Below, one piece after another: positions 1-12,068 of a DNA stretch of 64,000 nucleotides. Position numbers and translations under genes: made by a program. Source of the DNA: Vigna angularis. Lineage: Eukaryota > Streptophyta > Magnoliopsida > Fabales > Fabaceae. Location: contig NC_068974.1 in the NCBI RefSeq assembly GCF_016808095.1, positions 22,056,825 through 22,120,824 of the forward strand, written 5' to 3'. Below the pieces are notes generated by a model, which ran no database searches, had not been told where the DNA came from, and was given only the letters and a program-made list of their open reading frames with translations. Each line of letters begins with the position of its first letter. Within the stretch, counting starts at the first letter, position 1.

Positions 1-1601
1 TTTCTTTTAAGAGAACTTTGGGTATCACCATTCTACGTGTTAAAGTGGGATCTCCTTTTATCTCCACTTCGTTCCCTTCCCGCTCCACCTTCATAATGAG
101 TTGTCCCCAATCCACTTTAATCTCTCCTAGGGAAGCTAACCAAGTCACCCATAATATTACATCCACACCGCGTAACTCAAAGAGATACAATTTATTTTTG
201 ACTTCCAAACCATCTAATTTCACGAGGACTCTTGTACAATACCCACTAGTCACTTTCTTTTGCCCATCTCCCAAACACACTTTATAAGGACGTGTGTCGG
301 TGCTTTCCAAACCCAATTCTTTCACCAATCTGGTGGATATAAAAATATGACTAGCTCTGCACTCAATTAAGACTAGAATTCTCCTCCTCTGCATCCAGCC
401 TTGCAGCTTCATTGTATTAGATTGCGTAAGTCCTCCGGCAGACAACCCCGATAGTTCCATCGCCGTTTGTTCCATCTCGGCGTTCTCCTCTGTTTCGTCT
501 TCTCCATCCTCCTCTGCCAATATCATGACACGCATGCTTCTCTCCGCACAACTATGACCAGGACTATAAGGTCCGCCGTAGTGGAAGCAATGTCCTTCTT
601 CGCGCCTCTTAATGTATTCGGGATAAGGCAAGGTCCTTACTCCTTTTCCTTGAGTATTCCCTCCTCTGCTACTGCCTGCTCGGGAGACTAAATTGCTAGA
701 AACGCCTTTTTTCTTCATTTCCGATCCGCCACCGGCGTTCACCAACCCCTCCGTCGACCCGCGATAGGTTTCTGTCCTCGCGACAGTACCTGAACTCTGG
801 GCATATCTTCCCCAAGTCGCCCCTCCTTTTCCTCCCGTTCCGTTATTACCTCGCGATACAGATCCTGCCTGCTCGACATCGTGAGCTAGCTCCATCGTTG
901 TCAATAGATCGCGTGGATCGTGCGGCCTCACTAGATTTCTCAATCCTTCCTGCAACCGAGCAAAAAAATATCCCAATAATTGTTCCTCATTTACTCCAGC
1001 TGCTTGTGCCACCAGGAATTGGAACTCCTGTATATATTCGTCGACATTTCCCCTTTGTCGCACGACGACCAATTTCTCATAAACGAAACCCCTGTTTAAT
1101 CCCCTAAACCTCCGCGTTAAGGCGGTAGTGAACATGCTCCAAGTTGGGTGTCTGGTCTTCTTCCGCTAGAAGCGAAACCAATAACTAGCGCCTCCCTCCA
1201 TACAGATGTATACCAACTTCATCTTCTACCTCTCCGTTACGTTCTGGAGATCAAAACATTTCTCGGCCTTCTCTATCCAGCCCATGGGATTCGTTCCTTT
1301 GAACGTTGGTAGTTCAACGCGCTTCATCCAACTTCGTTGCACGTCTCCTCCATCATCTTCTGCTTCGTCCTCCGAACTTTCTGGTGGTCGTCGTTCACGT
1401 TCAACGTTGATGGAATCGTGACTTCCTTCGGAACTCCGATCATGGTTCCTAGAGCGTCTTCTTGAGTTTCACTGAAACGAGAGAGTCATCACTCGCATCC
1501 CCGCCTTCAATTCCTCTAGGGTCGACTTTATCGCCACCATTCGTCCCTCTATCCTTCCTTCTAGTGCGTTTAGTTTCCCCTCCATTCTTTTTTGCTACCA
1601 A
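1..1601 (-). pseudogene. Ty3/gypsy gag-protease remnant, cut by the window edge
   Basis: Read on the minus strand, this stretch gives pieces of a plant Ty3/gypsy gag followed by a retropepsin. A gag start lies near 1590 (MEGKLNALEGRIEGR). A middle part near 900-1100 reads like a retrotransposon gag domain, and a degraded zinc knuckle lies near 580-610. The protease region lies at about 40-400. Its active-site triad, normally D-[CST]-G in this family, reads E-C-R in LIECRASHIFIS, so the enzyme would be inactive even if translated. Several stops and frame changes interrupt it. The downstream pol would lie left of base 1. All plus-strand ORFs here are antisense shadows. The right edge is where element A's LTR begins. 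Confidence 0.8.
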
Positions 1602-2885
1602 TGTAACCCTCGGCAAGTGTAACCGAATCGTACCAAGTAATAAAACTGGTAAGACCAAGTATCATTCTCCCAAAGGACTCACGACCTAGACAGTTGTGTG
1701 ATTTGTTGATTATCTAAGACTTGTAAAACCAATTCCTTGAGATTTTTAATGCAAATTACTGAAATATAAATATGAATGCATGTATTGATAATGGAAAAGA
1801 AGAAGCAAAACACGTGAATTGAAATATATGATGAGTATGTTTTTGGGGTTTATCAATTTCATCCTATACACTCTCATGTATTCAAGAATTCATTTTTCTT
1901 CATTAATGCTAATGTCACTCTCTAAATTACCTTAAACCCGATGTCTTGGCGAAGAAAGCCTAATCATAATCACTAGTTTACAATGTCTTGTCTCCCTGAC
2001 AATTATTCATGCATTATAAAGCACAGAAGCTTAAAGGCAACCAACCATCATTTTTCTATGTCTAGGTTTATACTACTATTGGGAGAGATTCCCCAGATCT
2101 ATATTTCCCTATATGTGTCCATATCAACAAAATCAATTATCATGCTATGAATGAGTTAAACAATGCAAGCATTAAGCAAAGGAGAAAAACCCTAATAATT
2201 AATGAAAGAAAACATATATATTAAAGAACAAATTCAATACATGAGAGTTTCAAAAGGATTACATTGATTCCCCAACAACAAAAGAAGTTTAGTTCACCAT
2301 ATTCATAGTGAAACTAGATGAAATGCAAAGAAAGAATGAAAGATAAAACCCTAGAAAGGTGAGAAAGGAGCTGTAGCATCCAAAATCCTCCTCCAAGGGG
2401 TGAAAGAGTGTGTTTCTGCTTTGTTCCAGCCAAAGATCTCTGACCTAGGTCGACTAAAACCTTATATACCATTCTAAAAATTACAAAAAATTAAGCCCAA
2501 GCCCATAAAAATGGCGCTTAGCGGTAAATACCGCTCAGCGGTAAGCGCGATTCTTCTATTTTGACGCTCAACGGCTTTTTCCCCTCAACGGTGACTGCGG
2601 GTCTTCAAAGTGCCGCTCAGCGGTAATTGGCGCTGAGCGGTACTTGCGTCTCTTCTTTTCTGCACTTTTTCTTCCTTTTTTGAATCCAACCTCTAGCTAC
2701 TTCACTTCTTTCACTTAATTCATCTTAAAACCTGCAAAAACAAGTAAACAAAGCATAAAACCTATCCAACTCTCTTATTTCCAAAACTTAAACAAAAACA
2801 TGATTCCAAGCTATTTTCTAAGTCATAAAGGTTGTCTTTAACATCAAAATTAAGTATAAAAATAATAGTTTTTCAACTATTATCA
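1602..2885 (-). repeat. 3' LTR of element A
   Basis: Begins TGTAACCCTCGGCAAG and ends with a run matching the shared family terminus (...caactattatca), so it has TG...CA ends. It aligns by eye with the LTRs of element B and with the solo LTRs at 22856, 43493 and 51466 (shared words gtaagaccaagtat and ttaaacaatgcaagcattaa). On the sense (minus) strand a TATA-like box is seen as tatata near 2462-2467, with CGCTCAGCGG-type palindromes just upstream at about 2511-2650. It is followed on the right by the PPT. Confidence 0.8.
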
Positions 2886-4146
2886 CAACCCCAAACTTAG
2901 AACTTTGTTTGTCCTCAAGCAAACAAGATGTAACTCAATCTTCCACCAATCCATATAATGGTTCACCACATTCAAAAATCCTTCTTCCAAGACAAGTAAG
3001 TACTCAAATTAGCCATCACAAATACTTCAATCAAGATGTGCACATGCTTTAGTGTTCACGCAATCACCTAATTTCCAACAAATGCTACTTTCATGAATGA
3101 TCAATCAACTAAGCATAGATGTTCTTATGTGTTCATGGACTCTTTCCTCACCAGATAAAGTGTTTCACTCAATCACACAAGTGTATAAGAAGTCACTCAT
3201 CAACTCTACTATCACAATGTCACTTGAATTAACTTTGCCTTTCATTTAACCACAATCAAACATATTCACAAGTAAGTATCATCACAAGGACTTTTCTATA
3301 GCTTATAATGTGGTTGGGCTAACAAGAAAATTGGTTTTTCTGGATCACAAAATCCTTGAGTTAAGTGAATCATCTAAACCATTCTTCCTTCTTCCCAACT
3401 TTCTTTTGCATTGAGCCTTTCTCTTTTTCTTTATTTTCTTTCCTTTTTCTTTTGCTTTTCACGTGCTTAGCTCTTGGCTCAATGCTTGTTATTTTCCCTT
3501 TTTACACTTCCCAACAACCCCAAACTTGAACATTTATCAATACCACAAAATATTCTCAACTCAACTCAAGGTAAAGCTTTTCAAAAAGGGTTTTCAAATC
3601 ATGTTTAAGGCTTAAAGGTTCAAAGGATGGAACACATAGTGTTCTCTTTTAGTGGGCTAAAATCATGCATGTTGGCTAAAAAGGGTTACCAACAAATGCC
3701 TTGATCATATTACACATACAAGCAATTGATTCAATCATAGAAAACCTGGGTAAAGTCATTCATGCTTTCAAAGTAATAGCATTCAATCAAAAAATCTGGA
3801 TCTCAAAAACCTCACATATAGGCTCATTTAACCATTCCACATACACATCCTGCTTAGCATCATAATCACAATAACAACATCATGCATTTGTTCACAAAGC
3901 TTGTGAACCATCACCTGTATCTCAGCATATAGTGCACAATCTCAACATCAATCAATATCAAAGCATCATCAAGCCATACTCGTCATGCATAAGTCACAAG
4001 CAAACCATCATAACAGACACAGTTTCAAATTGAGTACATCAAACCCTATTCTACTAACAGAAGCAAATAAGTTCAGTAGAGTTTAGAACACTGGGTTGCC
4101 TCCCAGCAAGCGCTCTTTTAACGTCACTAGCTTGACCCAATAAAGT
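2886..4146 (-). other. PPT and 3' untranslated region of element A
   Basis: Immediately right of the LTR lies caaccccaaactt, which on the minus strand is the purine-rich AAGTTTGGGGTTG expected of a polypurine tract. The remaining 1.2 kb has no coding ORF and is closely similar to 7422-9340 of element B. At 4089-4107 it contains the block cactgggttgcctcccagc, followed by aagcgctc and an acgtcactagcttgaccc tail. This block occurs twice more in element B. The conservation marks it as a functional or at least ancestral 3' UTR segment of this family; its role is unknown to me. Confidence 0.7.
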
Positions 4147-6006
4147 TCAAGGATCAACCAACAACAACACTGTAGACAACCGCTCTACTTCTCCTCCCAG
4201 ATAATGTTTGAGACGTTGACCATTCACCACCCAGCTTCTCTGTTGATCATTAGCAGCTGGATCAACCAATTCAATTGCTCCATGTGGACGCACACTTTTC
4301 ACTATGAATGGTCCTGACCATTTTGACTTCAACTTTCCAAGAAAAAAATTTCAATCTTGAATTGAACAATAGCACCTGCTGCCCTAGAGTAAAGACTTTT
4401 TTTTATCAACTTCCTTCCATGACAGAATTTTACCTTTTCTTTGTAGCTTCTGGATGAATCATATGCATGCAACCACATCTCTTCAAGCTCCAGCATCTTT
4501 CTTCTGCGCTTATTTTGAGTTTCAGAAGGATCAAAATTCAAAAATTTAAGCGCCCATAAAGCTTTGTGCTCCATCTTCACTGGTAAATGACATGCTTTTC
4601 CATAAACTAGCCTGATAAGGTGATAAACCCATAGATGTCTTCATTGCATACTTGTATGCCCAGAGAGCATCATCAAGTTTCTGTGACCAGTCCTTTCTTG
4701 ATGCAACAACTATTTTCTCTAAGATTCGCTTGATCTCTCTGTTAGACACCTCAGCTTGCCCATTAGTCTGTGGATGATAAGGTGCAGCTACCTTATGTCT
4801 CACACCATAATGTTTGAGTACCTGTGCTAGCTGATAATTACAAAAATGAGATCCTCCATCACTAATAAGCACTCTCGGAGTTCCAAAGCGTGAAAAGATC
4901 TGCCTCTTTAGAAATTTAATCACAGTGCTAGCATCATTTTTGGGACACGCCAATGCTTCCACCCATTTACTCACATAGTCAACTGCCACCAGTGTATATT
5001 CATTATTGAAAGATGGTGGAAAAGGTCCTAAAAATCAATACCCCAACAATCAAAGACTTCAACCTCTAAAATGCCTTGCAAAGGCATCTCATGACGTCTT
5101 GAAATAATCCCAGTTCTTTGACACTTGTCACAATTCCTAGCATGATTATAAGCATCTTTAAATAAAGTAGGCCAATAAAAACCTGACTGGAGAACTTTTG
5201 TTGCTGTTCTTTCCCCATTGAAATGTCCTCCATAGGGTGAGTCATGACAATGCCAGAGAATTCCTTTTGCTTCTTCATTAGTCACACACCGCCTCAAAAG
5301 ATTATCTGCTCTAATTTTGAACAAATAAGGATCATCCCAGATAAACTGCTTGGCATCATGCAAAAATTTCTTTCTTTGTTGCCAACTAAGATCTTCTGGA
5401 ATTTCTCCTACAGCTTTAAAATTGGCCATATCAGTAAACCGCAACCTCTTTTGAATGTACATGAGTGTCTCATATGAAAAGATTCCCACATTTCTACTTC
5501 TTTGCTAGTAACCTCAATCTTAACTAACCGAGATAAGTGATCAACAATCAAATTCTCACTCCTCTTTTTATCACGGATTTCAACATCAAATTCTTGCAAT
5601 AGAAGTACCCATCTAATCAAACGTGGCTTAGAATCTGGTTTTGTCAACAAATATTTTATAGCTGCATGATCTGTGTAGATAATCACCTTAGACCCAATGA
5701 GATAAGGTCTAAATTTCTCCAAAGCATAAACAATGGCTAGGAACTCCTTCTTAGTAGTAGCATAATTCAACTCGGCATCATTTAAAACTTTGCTAGCATA
5801 ATAGATTGTGTGAAATACCTTTTCTTTTCTCTGACCAAGCATGACTCCTATTGCATAATCACTAGCATCACACATTAGCTCAAAATGTTGATTCCAATCT
5901 GGAGCTACAATCACTAGGGCTGACACCAACTTACTTTTCAAGATATCAAAGGCTTTCAAACATTCTTCATTCATCACAAAAGGTACATCTTTAACCAGCA
6001 GATTAC
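4147..6006 (-). pseudogene. Element A RNase H and integrase (pol C-terminal half)
   Basis: Read from 6006 downward. First comes RNase H (about 5960-5540), with [34 protein letters not shown] and [13 protein letters not shown]. The integrase zinc-binding domain (H2C2) at about 5290-5130 includes HARNCDKCQRTG. The integrase core follows (about 5010-4640), with acidic residues in [24 protein letters not shown] and a glutamate in [18 protein letters not shown]-type C-terminus (KSKWSGPFIVKSVRP) lies at 4332-4270 and the stop is near 4147. Frame breaks occur near 5490, 5030 and 4560, so it is not translatable in one piece. RNase H reads directly up to the 5-bp target duplication of element B and resumes as RT at 12507. 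Confidence 0.9.
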
Positions 6007-7421
6007 TGATGGACAAATTTGTAAGCACCAAAATATGATGTCACAAACTTGTTTCACAATCGGCAAGTATGACCGAATCGTTCAAGTAATAAACTTGGTA
6101 AGACCAAGTATCGTTCTTCCCAAAGGACTCACGACCTAGTTTAGTTATGTGATTTGTTGATTAGCTAGGACTTACAAATGAAATATTTGGATTTTACTAT
6201 GCAAGACGAAAGAATAAACATGTATGCATGAAGTTTGATCAATGGCAAAGACAAAAGATAAACACTTTCAATGGAATATATGAATGAATATGTTGTTGGG
6301 GGTCAATTTCATCTCATCCACTCTCATACATTTTAGGAATTCAACATTCAAATCATCATTGTTAATGCCACTCTCTAAAGTACCATTCTAGATGGCTTCT
6401 CCCTAATCACGACTTCATACAATTCCTAGCATTCCTAATGATTAGTTCATAAGTGCAGGAGCTTAACGACAACCAATATAATATTGGGAGAAATTCTCCG
6501 GATCTAGACTTCCCCGTACGTGTCCGTATCGACAAAACCAATAATCATGCATTAGAATGAGTTAAACAATGCAAGCATTAAGCGAAGAGGAAAAACCCTA
6601 ACTAATGATGAAAGAAAGCATAAGTCTTAGATTAAGATGCAAGCATAAATTCCATGTATGAGAGCTTCAAGAGATTACATTGATTCCCCAACAAACATAC
6701 AAAGTTTAGTTCACCATATTCATGGTGAACCTAGATGAATTACAATGAAAGTATGAAAGAGATAGAAAAACCCGAGAAATAGAAGAGGAGAGCCGTCACC
6801 ATCTCCCAATCTACCCCCAAGGGGTGAAAAGTGTGTTTCTACTTCCTCCCAGCCAAAGATACAAACCCTAGGACGTGCAAGTCCTTAAATAGGGCATAAA
6901 AATAACATAAAACAAGTCCAAGCCCATAAAAACAAAAGAAAACCGGTCCAGGCCCACTTAGAATGGCGCTCAGCGGTATTTTACCGCTGAGCGGTAATAC
7001 CGCATGATCCATTTTGCCCCCAGCTGCTATTTTTGCCCCTCAGCGGTGATTTTTGCACCTGAAAAGTGCCGCTCAGCGGTATTTTACCGCTCAGCGCCAC
7101 TCGGTCACACGTTTTCTGCGTTCTGGTTGGTTTTTCAGCATTCTGGTTGACTGGTTGACTTTTCTGGTTGACTGGTTGACTTTTCTGGTTTCTGGTTGAC
7201 TTTTTAGCACTCCAATCATTCGGTATTTTAATTCTTCTTTCAAATCATTCAATTAGCCTACAAAATCAAGGGAATCTTGCATAAAACCATTAAATTCACT
7301 TTCAACTCTCTTATTCTCAAAACTAAAGCAAAAATATGATTTCAAGCTAGTTTCTAAGTCTTAAAGGTTGCTTTTGGTATCAAATTTAAGCATAAAAATA
7401 ACGGTTTTTCAACCGTTATCA
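6007..7421 (-). repeat. 3' LTR of element B
   Basis: Starts TGATGGACAAATTTG and ends ...caaccgttatca. It is almost identical to 11113-12506 but 21 bp longer, owing to one extra copy of a ggttgactggttgac/ttttct unit near 7140-7200. The terminal stem aacggtttttcaaccgtt at its right end is a small inverted repeat shared by the family. Confidence 0.93.
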
Positions 7422-9336
7422 CAACCCCAAACTTAAAACTTTGCTTGTCCTCAAGCAAACAAGATGTAACTCAATCTTTCATCAATCCATATAATGGTTC
7501 ACCACATTCAAAAATCCTTCTTTCAAGACAAGTAAATACTCAATTTAGCTCATCATCAAGACTTCAATCAAGATGTGCACATGCTTTTAGTGATCACTCA
7601 AACACATACTATCCAACAAATGCTATTTTCACGAATGATCAATTAACTAAGCAAAGATGTTCTTATGTGTTCATGGAATCTATCCTCACTAGATAAAGTG
7701 TTTCACTCAAACACACAAGTGTATAGGAGATATTCACTCATTCACTCTACTATTACAATATCACATGAATCAACTTTGCCTTTCATTTAACCACAATCAA
7801 AAACACTTACCAGCAAGCATCATCACCAGGACTTTTCTATGGCTTATAACGTGGCTGGGCTAACAAGAAAATTGGTTTTTCTAGATCACAAAACCCTTGA
7901 GTTAAGAGAAACATATAAACACAATCATTCTTATTTATTCCCAACTTTCTTTTGCATTGAGCTTTGCTTTTTCTTTTCTTTTCTTTCTCTTTTTCTTTTT
8001 CTTTTCACATACTTAATTCTTAGCTCTTAGCTCAATGCTTTCAATTTCCCTTTCTATTTTCCAACAACCCCAAACTTGAACATTTGTTAATACCACAAAA
8101 TATTTTCTACTTAACTCAAGGTAAAGCTTTTCAACAAGGGTTTTCAAATCATGTTCAAGGCTAGAGGTTCAAAGGATATAACACATAGTGTTCTCTTTTA
8201 GTGGGCTCAATTTATGAATTTGGCTAATAGAAGGGTTATCAACAAATGGCCTTGATCATATGATGCAAACAAGCAAGTAATTCAATCATAGAAAACCTGG
8301 GCAAAGTCATTCATGCTTTCACAGTAATAGTATTCAACAATAATAACTCTGGAGCTCAAAACCTCACATATAAGCTCATTCACATTCCACATATAACATC
8401 CTGCTTAGAATCATAATCACAATCATAAACCCTTGCATTTGTTCACAATGCTTGTGAACCACCTGTATAAGCATATAATGTGCACATTCTCAACATCAAT
8501 CAATATCAAAGCATCATCAGGCATTACTTATCAAACAACAATCATAAGCAAACCATCATAACAGACAAAATTTCCAATTGAGTACATCAAACCCTATTCT
8601 ACAAACATAAGTGATTGATAAAACAAATCCTACTCTAGTGCTTTGAAAAACTCAGCCCCATCAATGATGCTCTCTCCCAACCCCAAACTTAGATGGAAAA
8701 ACTAGTGAGCAAGTGAGTGAAAGGAAGATTTTCTCAAGAGGGGTGAGGAAAAAGTTGTAGAAAACCTTGGAAAAGTATGTAGGAGTGTGTGCATAGAAGA
8801 ATCTAAAAAGAGAGGCCAAGGCGCAGCTTAGGGTATAAAAATACCCCAAATGGGCTCAGGTTCCGCTGAGGGGCAACCCAAGCCCCTTCTGCGATACTAC
8901 CGCTCAACGGTAGTTTGCCGCTCAGCGGCACTTGCGGGAAGTGCTCTCCTTCTTAGCTTGACCTAGATGCATCCTAAACATACCCCTTATTGGCTCCCTG
9001 CAATAAAATTCTCAAATCACTCATGCACAACCCTATTATGCAACTAAAGCAGGATCAAAACAAAAATTATACAGAAAAATTAATCAACTGGGTTGCCTCC
9101 CAGGTAGCGCTTGTTTAACGTCACGAGCCTGACCCAAAATCCTCCAGCACCCTTCAGTAGATGCAAATCTTTCTTACCAACACCCATCAGTAGGTGTATA
9201 CAAACATAGTATCCTTCAGTAGATACTCTTCCGCCTAACATCCATCAGTAGATGTAAACCCTGCAACACACTTATAACAAAAACAAAAATACCCAAAAGT
9301 TCAAAATTACATCACCAAACCAAAAATTAAAAGTTC
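7422..9336 (-). other. PPT and 3' untranslated region of element B
   Basis: No supported coding sequence. It begins with caaccccaaactt (PPT on the minus strand) and closely follows element A's 3' UTR. A pyrimidine-rich tract lies at 7940-8010. Palindromic CGCTCAACGG/CGCTCAGCGG words appear near 8880-8930. A variant of the conserved ctgggttgcctcccag block lies near 9089. Short repeats built on cagtaggtgta/cagtagatgta occur at 9150-9260. The second copy of the conserved block (9344-9362) overlaps the end of the gag ORF. Confidence 0.65.
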
Positions 9337-10806
9337 TTAAATCACTGGGTTGCCTCCCAGCAAGCGCTCTTTTAACGTCACTAGCTTGACCCAATAAAGC
9401 TCATGTTCCATCTTCTTTTTCTTCTTTCTACTGAACTTCTTCAGAAATTTGATCAAACCAGGAACCTGTTGCAGTGTATCAATCATAGGAACTTTAATCT
9501 CCAATTTCTTGAAGATTTCCATGAAGCACTTAAATTTCTTTTCCTTCCTATGATACTTCTTTGGATGAGGAAGAGGTTTTTCATATGATTCTTTCTTTTT
9601 TTCTCTCGTCCTCTTTTTCTTTTCTCTCACTTTCTTTTTTTCTTTTCTTTTTCTACTCACCTTCTCAATCTTCACACAAATTTTCTCTTCTTCTTTCTCT
9701 TCTCTCTCTTTTCTCTCTTCTTTTTCCAACTCAACTTTTTCAACATTTACACTCACTAGCTCTTGACACTCTTCCCTGGGGTTAACCTCAGTATTAGCCC
9801 CAAAATCCGTGTCAGGCCTTTCTTCCAACTGCTTGGTAATCTGCCCCATTTGAATCGTCAAGTTCTTAATAGCAGCTTCAGTGCTCTTTTGAGAAGATTC
9901 AGTTTTCTGCATAAATTGATTAAGAGTTTCTTCCATCTTTACGAACCTTTCATTAAATGCAGAAAACTGTTGCCATAAAGTTGGTTGTTGCTGTTGCTTG
10001 TTGAATTGCCCATTTTGTCCAGCCTGCCCATTCTGCCCTTGACCAATGCTTGGGTGTGGTTTCAACCCTTGATTGAAGTTCCCTTGTCGGTACGGAAACT
10101 GGTTGGCCATTAAGTTCACATCTTCCAAAGCTTCTGCTGGAAAGGCACACTGACCATTTATATGGTCACCTCCACAAAATTCACACAACTGTGATTGAAC
10201 CTGTGCAACAGTCTTTAACTCTTTTGGCAGTTGTTCAAGTATCTTTGTGAGATTCTCCAAGTGTTGAGTTATTAACTTGTTCTGAGCTATCAAGGCATAA
10301 TTGGATTGCAACTGTAGAACTCCTTTTTGTTGAATAGGAGCTCCTCTTTCACTGTTCCACTTATGGTCATTAGTAGTCATGTTTTCAATTATTTCTGTGG
10401 CTTCCTCTGGAGTCTTCCATTTAATATTGCCTCCAGCTGAGGCGTTAAGCATCATCATGGTTTGTGAACCAAGACCTCCAAGGAAGATTAGGACTACTTC
10501 TCCTTCGTCAAATCCATGCGTGGGAGTCTTTCTTAATAGATTTTTGTACCTGTCCCATGCGTGACCTAGTGTTTCCTCCATGCCTTGTCTAAATGAAGAG
10601 ATCTCTTGCTTCCCTTTGTTGATTTTAAAGCTTTGTTGCTGGCATTGTTGTTGTGGTTGGTTCTCAAATTGTCCGGCAGCTTGCCAAAATTGGCTTTGAT
10701 CCATGCTTGAGTGAGGTTCCCACCATTGGTTGAGATTACTTTGGTAGAATTGAGTGCCCATATAGTTAAATTCTTGACCAAATTGCATCCTGCAAACATT
10801 AGGCAC
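9337..10806 (-). CDS. Partial gag polyprotein of element B
   Basis: A 489-residue ORF open end to end. Residues about 75-110 (AWDRYKNLLRKTPTHGF, FLGGL) are the C-terminal part of the Ty3/gypsy retrotransposon gag domain. A zinc knuckle follows near residue 210 (CEFCGGDHINGQC, CX2CX4HX4C spacing). Then come Gln-rich and Lys/Glu-rich segments, and finally FMEIFKKLEIKVP...LKKF, which in full-length relatives links gag to protease. The gag N-terminal half seems to be missing and is replaced by a short leader reading MPNVCRMQFGQEFNYMG. The ORF stops where protease would begin. It may still give particles or an RNA-binding Gag that packages its RNA; that is inference. The start is the first Met after the (AAAAT)n leader. 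Confidence 0.8.
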   Translation of the reverse strand: MPNVCRMQFGQEFNYMGTQFYQSNLNQWWEPHSSMDQSQFWQAAGQFENQPQQQCQQQSFKINKGKQEISSFRQGMEETLGHAWDRYKNLLRKTPTHGFDEGEVVLIFLGGLGSQTMMMLNASAGGNIKWKTPEEATEIIENMTTNDHKWNSERGAPIQQKGVLQLQSNYALIAQNKLITQHLENLTKILEQLPKELKTVAQVQSQLCEFCGGDHINGQCAFPAEALEDVNLMANQFPYRQGNFNQGLKPHPSIGQGQNGQAGQNGQFNKQQQQPTLWQQFSAFNERFVKMEETLNQFMQKTESSQKSTEAAIKNLTIQMGQITKQLEERPDTDFGANTEVNPREECQELVSVNVEKVELEKEERKEREEKEEEKICVKIEKVSRKRKEKKKVREKKKRTREKKKESYEKPLPHPKKYHRKEKKFKCFMEIFKKLEIKVPMIDTLQQVPGLIKFLKKFSRKKKKKMEHELYWVKLVTLKERLLGGNPVI

Positions 10807-10884
10807 AAAACTCTAGGAAATATTTGTTAGCACAAAAAGATAGAGAAAAAATCAAAGGATATAATTGAAAAGATAAGAAGATAG

Positions 10885-11030
10885 GAAACAAAAAATAAAA
10901 TAAAATAAAATAAAAACAGAAAAATAAAATAAAATAAAAACAGAAAAATAAAATAAAATAAAAATAGAAAAATAAAATAAAATAAAATAAAATAAAATAA
11001 AATAAAAACAGAAAAAATAAAAACAGAAAT
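10885..11030 (-). repeat. (AAAAT)n-type microsatellite in element B leader
   Basis: Pentanucleotide aaaat/taaaa runs interrupted by acagaaaa, between the PBS and gag. It creates Phe-rich antisense ORFs that are not genes. As the 5' leader of the element RNA it would be an A-poor, U-rich tract on the sense strand. Confidence 0.9.
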
Positions 11031-11088
11031 TCAAATTTAAAGTCAAAGATAATCAATAATCACACAAATTAACTAGTTAAACCACGAG

Positions 11089-11106
11089 TCCCCGGCAACG
11101 GCGCCA
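11089..11106 (-). other. Primer-binding site of element B
   Basis: Minus strand TGGCGCCGTTGCCGGGGA, six bases inside the 5' LTR. This is the PBS form commonly seen in Athila-type plant elements and usually attributed to tRNA-Asp; the tRNA assignment is family knowledge and I did not test it. It fixes element orientation and the LTR edge. Confidence 0.85.
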
Positions 11107-11990
11107 AAAACTTGATGGACAAATTTGTAAGCACCAAAATATGATGTCACAAACTTGTTTCACAATCGACAAGTATGACCGAATCGTTCAAGTAATAAAC
11201 TTGGTAAGACCAAGTATCGTTCTTCCCAAAGGACTCACGGCCTAGTTTAGTTATGTGATTTGTTGATTAGCTAGGACTTACAAATGAAATATTTGGATTT
11301 TACTATGCAAGACGAAAGAATAAACATGTATGCATGAAGTTTGATCAATGGCAAAGACAAAAGATAAACACTTTCAATGGAATATATGAATGAATATGTT
11401 GTTGGGGGTCAATTTCATCTCATCCACTCTCATACATTTTAGGAATTCAACATTCAAATCATCATTGTTAATGCCACTCTCTAAAGTACCATTCTAGATG
11501 GCTTCTCCCTAATCACGACTTCATACAATTCCTAGCATTCCTAATGATTAGTTCATAAGTGCAGGAGCTTAACGACAACCAATATAATATTGGGAGAAAT
11601 TCCCCGGATCTAGACTTCCCCGTACGTGTCCGTATCGACAAAACCAATAATCATGCATTAGAATGAGTTAAACAATGCAAGCATTAAGCGAAGAGGAAAA
11701 ACCCTAACTAATGATGAAAGAAAGCATAAGTCTTAGATTAAGATGCAAGCATAAATTCCATGTATGAGAGCTTCAAGAGATTACATTGATTCCCCAACAA
11801 ACATACAAAGTTTAGTTCACCATATTCATGGTGAACCTAGATGAATTACAATGAAAGTATGAAAGAGATAGAAAAACCCGAGAAATAGAAGAGGAGAGTC
11901 GTCACCATCTCCCAATCTACCCCCAAGGGGTGAAAAGTGTGTTTCTACTTCCTCCCAGCCAAAGATACAAACCCTAGGACGTGCAAGTCC

Positions 11991-11997
11991 TTAAATA
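11991..11997 (-). promoter_or_regulatory. TATA-like box of element B 5' LTR
   Basis: Minus-strand CTATTTAAGGACTTGCACG. The core TATTTAA is kept at the equivalent place in the LTRs near 6897, 23693, 44357 and 52200, where each reads ttaaatag on the plus strand. Confidence 0.55.
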
Positions 11998-12068
11998 GGG
12001 CATAAAAATAACATAAAACAAGTCCAAGCCCATAAAAACAAAAGAAAACCGGTCCAAGCCCACTTAGA

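Noticed and set aside
18..1689. Plus-strand ORFs at the left edge
   Set aside because: Antisense to a gypsy gag-protease that is clearly readable on the minus strand.
10799..11056. Phe-rich minus-strand ORFs upstream of gag
   Set aside because: Translation of the (AAAAT)n microsatellite; no domain and no conservation expected.
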